Source: an uncultured Prevotella sp.
GTDB lineage: Bacteria > Bacteroidota > Bacteroidia > Bacteroidales > Bacteroidaceae
Length of the DNA stretch: 7,861 nt
Direction of reading: 5' to 3'
Assembly: GCA_937880835.1 (NCBI GenBank)
Contig: CALGRN010000106.1
Span: 1 to 7,861, forward strand
The notes beneath the pieces are model-generated. The model did not search any database. It was not told the origin of the DNA and was given only the letters and a program-made list of their open reading frames with translations. A program made the translations under genes and the position numbers. This document shows positions 6,457-7,861 of this stretch, in pieces. Position 1 is the first letter of the stretch; every line of letters begins with the position of its first letter.

Positions 6457-7368
6457 TTATTGTTCTTTCATTCTGTCGAACACATTCATTATATGCTCCA
6501 ATTCTTCCTCATTGGAGAACGGAATAGTAATTTTTCCCTTTCCTTTCGATGTGCAAGTCATCTGAACCTTTGTGTTCATGAACTGCGAAAGACGTTTTTT
6601 CAAGACATTGAATTCTTCCGATAAAACTGTCTTATCGGTAATCTTCCTTTTAGATATTTGCAAATCTTCACCGCTATTCAATTTCTGTACAATATCTTCT
6701 ACCTTACGAACGGAGTAGCCATTCTTCTGAATATCTTTGAAAACCCTTATTTGCATGGCAGGACTTTTAAGCGAAAGCAATGCTCTTGCATGCCCCATGT
6801 CAACTTCTTTCTTTTGAAGTGCCATCTGGACTTGTGCCGGAAGTCGGAGCAAACGAAGATAATTGGATATGTTCGTACGACTTTTTCCTACACGTTCCGA
6901 TACCTTTTCATGCGTCATTCCGTCTGTGGAAAGCAACTGTTCGTACGCAAGCGCAATCTCAATCGCATTCAAATCCTCACGCTGAATATTCTCAACGAGA
7001 GCCATTTCCATTACGTTCTCGTCATTTATAGTACGGATATAAGCCGGAATAGCTTTCAATCCTACCATTTGAGATGCTCTCCAACGACGCTCTCCGGCAA
7101 TTATCTGAAAACGATTTTCGTCAACCTGTCGTAGCGTTATAGGCTGAATAATGCCTATTTCCTTTATACTGTTTGCCAAATCACGCAACGCTTCATCGTC
7201 AAATTCGCGTCGCGGCTGGTTCGGGTTAGCTTCGATATGCTCTATTGCGATTTCGTTTATCGTAGAACTTCCTTTCGGTTGCACACTATCTGTCGATATA
7301 AGTGCATCAAGTCCGCGCCCCAATGCATTGTTTTTTGCCGATATATTGTATTTTTTGCGTACTGCCAT
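6457..7368 (-). CDS. parB: Chromosome-partitioning protein ParB (Spo0J type)
   Basis: ParB binds parS centromere sites near the origin, loads as a CTP-dependent sliding clamp and stimulates ParA ATPase to segregate origins. The 303-residue product has the N-terminal ParA-interaction motif LGRGLDALI (16-24), then NPNQPRREFD (48-57), the CTP-binding GERRWRAS (92-99) and ENIQREDLN (126-134), a helix-turn-helix (about 152-173, HEKVSERVGKSRTNISNYL) and a C-terminal dimerisation region with a basic patch (TSKGKGKITIPF). All key motifs are intact and length is normal. It follows parA after 99 bases and precedes the DUF5683 gene by 2 bases. The ATG has no SD, only an A/T-rich leader. I found no convincing parS in the window. 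Confidence 0.96.
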   Translation of the reverse strand: MAVRKKYNISAKNNALGRGLDALISTDSVQPKGSSTINEIAIEHIEANPNQPRREFDDEALRDLANSIKEIGIIQPITLRQVDENRFQIIAGERRWRASQMVGLKAIPAYIRTINDENVMEMALVENIQREDLNAIEIALAYEQLLSTDGMTHEKVSERVGKSRTNISNYLRLLRLPAQVQMALQKKEVDMGHARALLSLKSPAMQIRVFKDIQKNGYSVRKVEDIVQKLNSGEDLQISKRKITDKTVLSEEFNVLKKRLSQFMNTKVQMTCTSKGKGKITIPFSNEEELEHIMNVFDRMKEQ

Positions 7369-7467
7369 TTTATTATTCTTTGGTATCTCAGAGATTGTTC
7401 AAGCTGACATATATTCGTTGTTTTCTAACAATTCATCACATGGATATGCCTGTTTATCTTCTCCTTT

Positions 7468-7861
7468 TTATTTGTTTTTGTTTATTATTTCCTTCGCCAA
7501 AGCAAGATGATTCTTGCTTCCCGTCGAATCTGCATCATACAAAATAACAGGCAAACCATGACTCGGGCTCTCGCTCAATTTCACATTTCGCTGTATTACG
7601 GTTTTAAAAACAAGCTCTTGGAAATGCCGTTTCACTTCATCGTATATCTGATTTGCCAATCTTAGACGACTGTCATACATAGTAAGTAGAAAACCTTCTA
7701 TCTCCAAATCTGGATTTAGTTTGCTCTTTATTATCTTGATTGTGCTAAGCAATTTGCTTATACCTTCAAGGGCAAAATACTCGCACTGCACGGGGACGAA
7801 CACCGCATCTGCCGCGCAGAGGGCGTTCAGCGTTAAAAGCTCCAGCGAGGGCGGCCAGTCG
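7468..7861 (-). CDS. parA: Chromosome-partitioning ATPase ParA (Soj), C-terminal part
   Basis: ParA is a nucleoid-bound ATPase that moves ParB-parS complexes. The window holds the last 130 codons; the deviant Walker A and N-terminal half lie beyond the right edge. The visible part starts at the conserved Asp of the DxPPSLxLLTLNAL segment and continues with PVQCEYFALEGISKLL, KSKLNPDLEIEGFLLTMYDSR, VKRHFQELVF, IQRNVKLSESPSHGLPV and YDADSTGSKNHLALAKEII, all typical of Bacteroidales Soj. The first ~24 visible codons are GC-rich (68% against 37% just downstream) and use codons unlike the rest. Their text also differs: W replaces the near-invariant Cys after the Asp (TGG, one base from TGC), and E replaces the usual Gly in PPSLG. 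The gene may therefore be a hybrid formed at the conserved QCEYFALEG coding region. The family is certain; integrity of the full gene is not. Confidence 0.92.
   Translation of the reverse strand, partial: DWPPSLELLTLNALCAADAVFVPVQCEYFALEGISKLLSTIKIIKSKLNPDLEIEGFLLTMYDSRLRLANQIYDEVKRHFQELVFKTVIQRNVKLSESPSHGLPVILYDADSTGSKNHLALAKEIINKNK
7770..7800. other. Probable second composition junction, inside parA
   Basis: GC changes from 37% (7721-7790) to 68% (7791-7861) within the codons for PVQCEYFALEG, a stretch conserved across most bacterial ParA proteins. The reading frame is kept, so the break is visible only in base composition, codon use and the protein text upstream of it. A join at shared homology, in assembly or by recombination, would produce this pattern. 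Confidence 0.5.

Noticed and set aside
7418..7431. Small hairpin TTGTT/AACAA in the parA-parB gap as a terminator or regulator
   Set aside because: A 5-base AT stem without a T-run is too weak, and parA and parB are expected to be co-transcribed.

Overview
The window is mostly an ordinary chromosomal housekeeping cluster of a Bacteroidales bacterium, probably close to Prevotella. The evidence is protein character: a ParA C-terminus, ParB, a DUF5683 protein, an MltD-like transglycosylase, a long RelA/SpoT enzyme and an MsrC-like GAF protein in the order usual for that group. The DNA has low GC, A-rich leaders and mostly no strong Shine-Dalgarno sequences.

Layout. Bases 1 to about 205 are GC-rich (126 of the first 200 bases are G or C, 63%). 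On the minus strand they encode a piece of a TonB-dependent siderophore receptor barrel. At about 203-220 this gives way abruptly to low-GC DNA encoding, on the plus strand, an lpxA-type acyltransferase that lacks its first ~35 residues (203-889). A 230-base convergent intergenic region (890-1119) holds two related AT-rich palindromes. From 1120 to the right end all genes are on the minus strand. In transcription order they are parA (partial), parB, a DUF5683 gene (GTG start, 2 bases after parB), mltD-like, relA/spoT and msrC-like, the last sharing one base with the relA stop (TAATG). The last ~70 bases (7791-7861) are again GC-rich (48 of 71, 68%, against 37% in the preceding 70), although the parA frame stays open across the change.

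How the genes work together. ParA and ParB partition the chromosome origin. The DUF5683 protein and MltD are exported envelope proteins, MltD cutting peptidoglycan. RelA/SpoT makes and breaks (p)ppGpp, and MsrC repairs free methionine-R-sulfoxide. LpxA-like enzymes act early in lipid A synthesis. I see no defence system, mobile element, CRISPR array or RNA gene.

The most notable signal is that the Bacteroidales block is bordered on both sides by GC-rich DNA of another character, joined inside lpxA on the left and inside parA on the right. A chimeric metagenomic assembly is the simplest explanation. I do not see a convincing undescribed biological system here.
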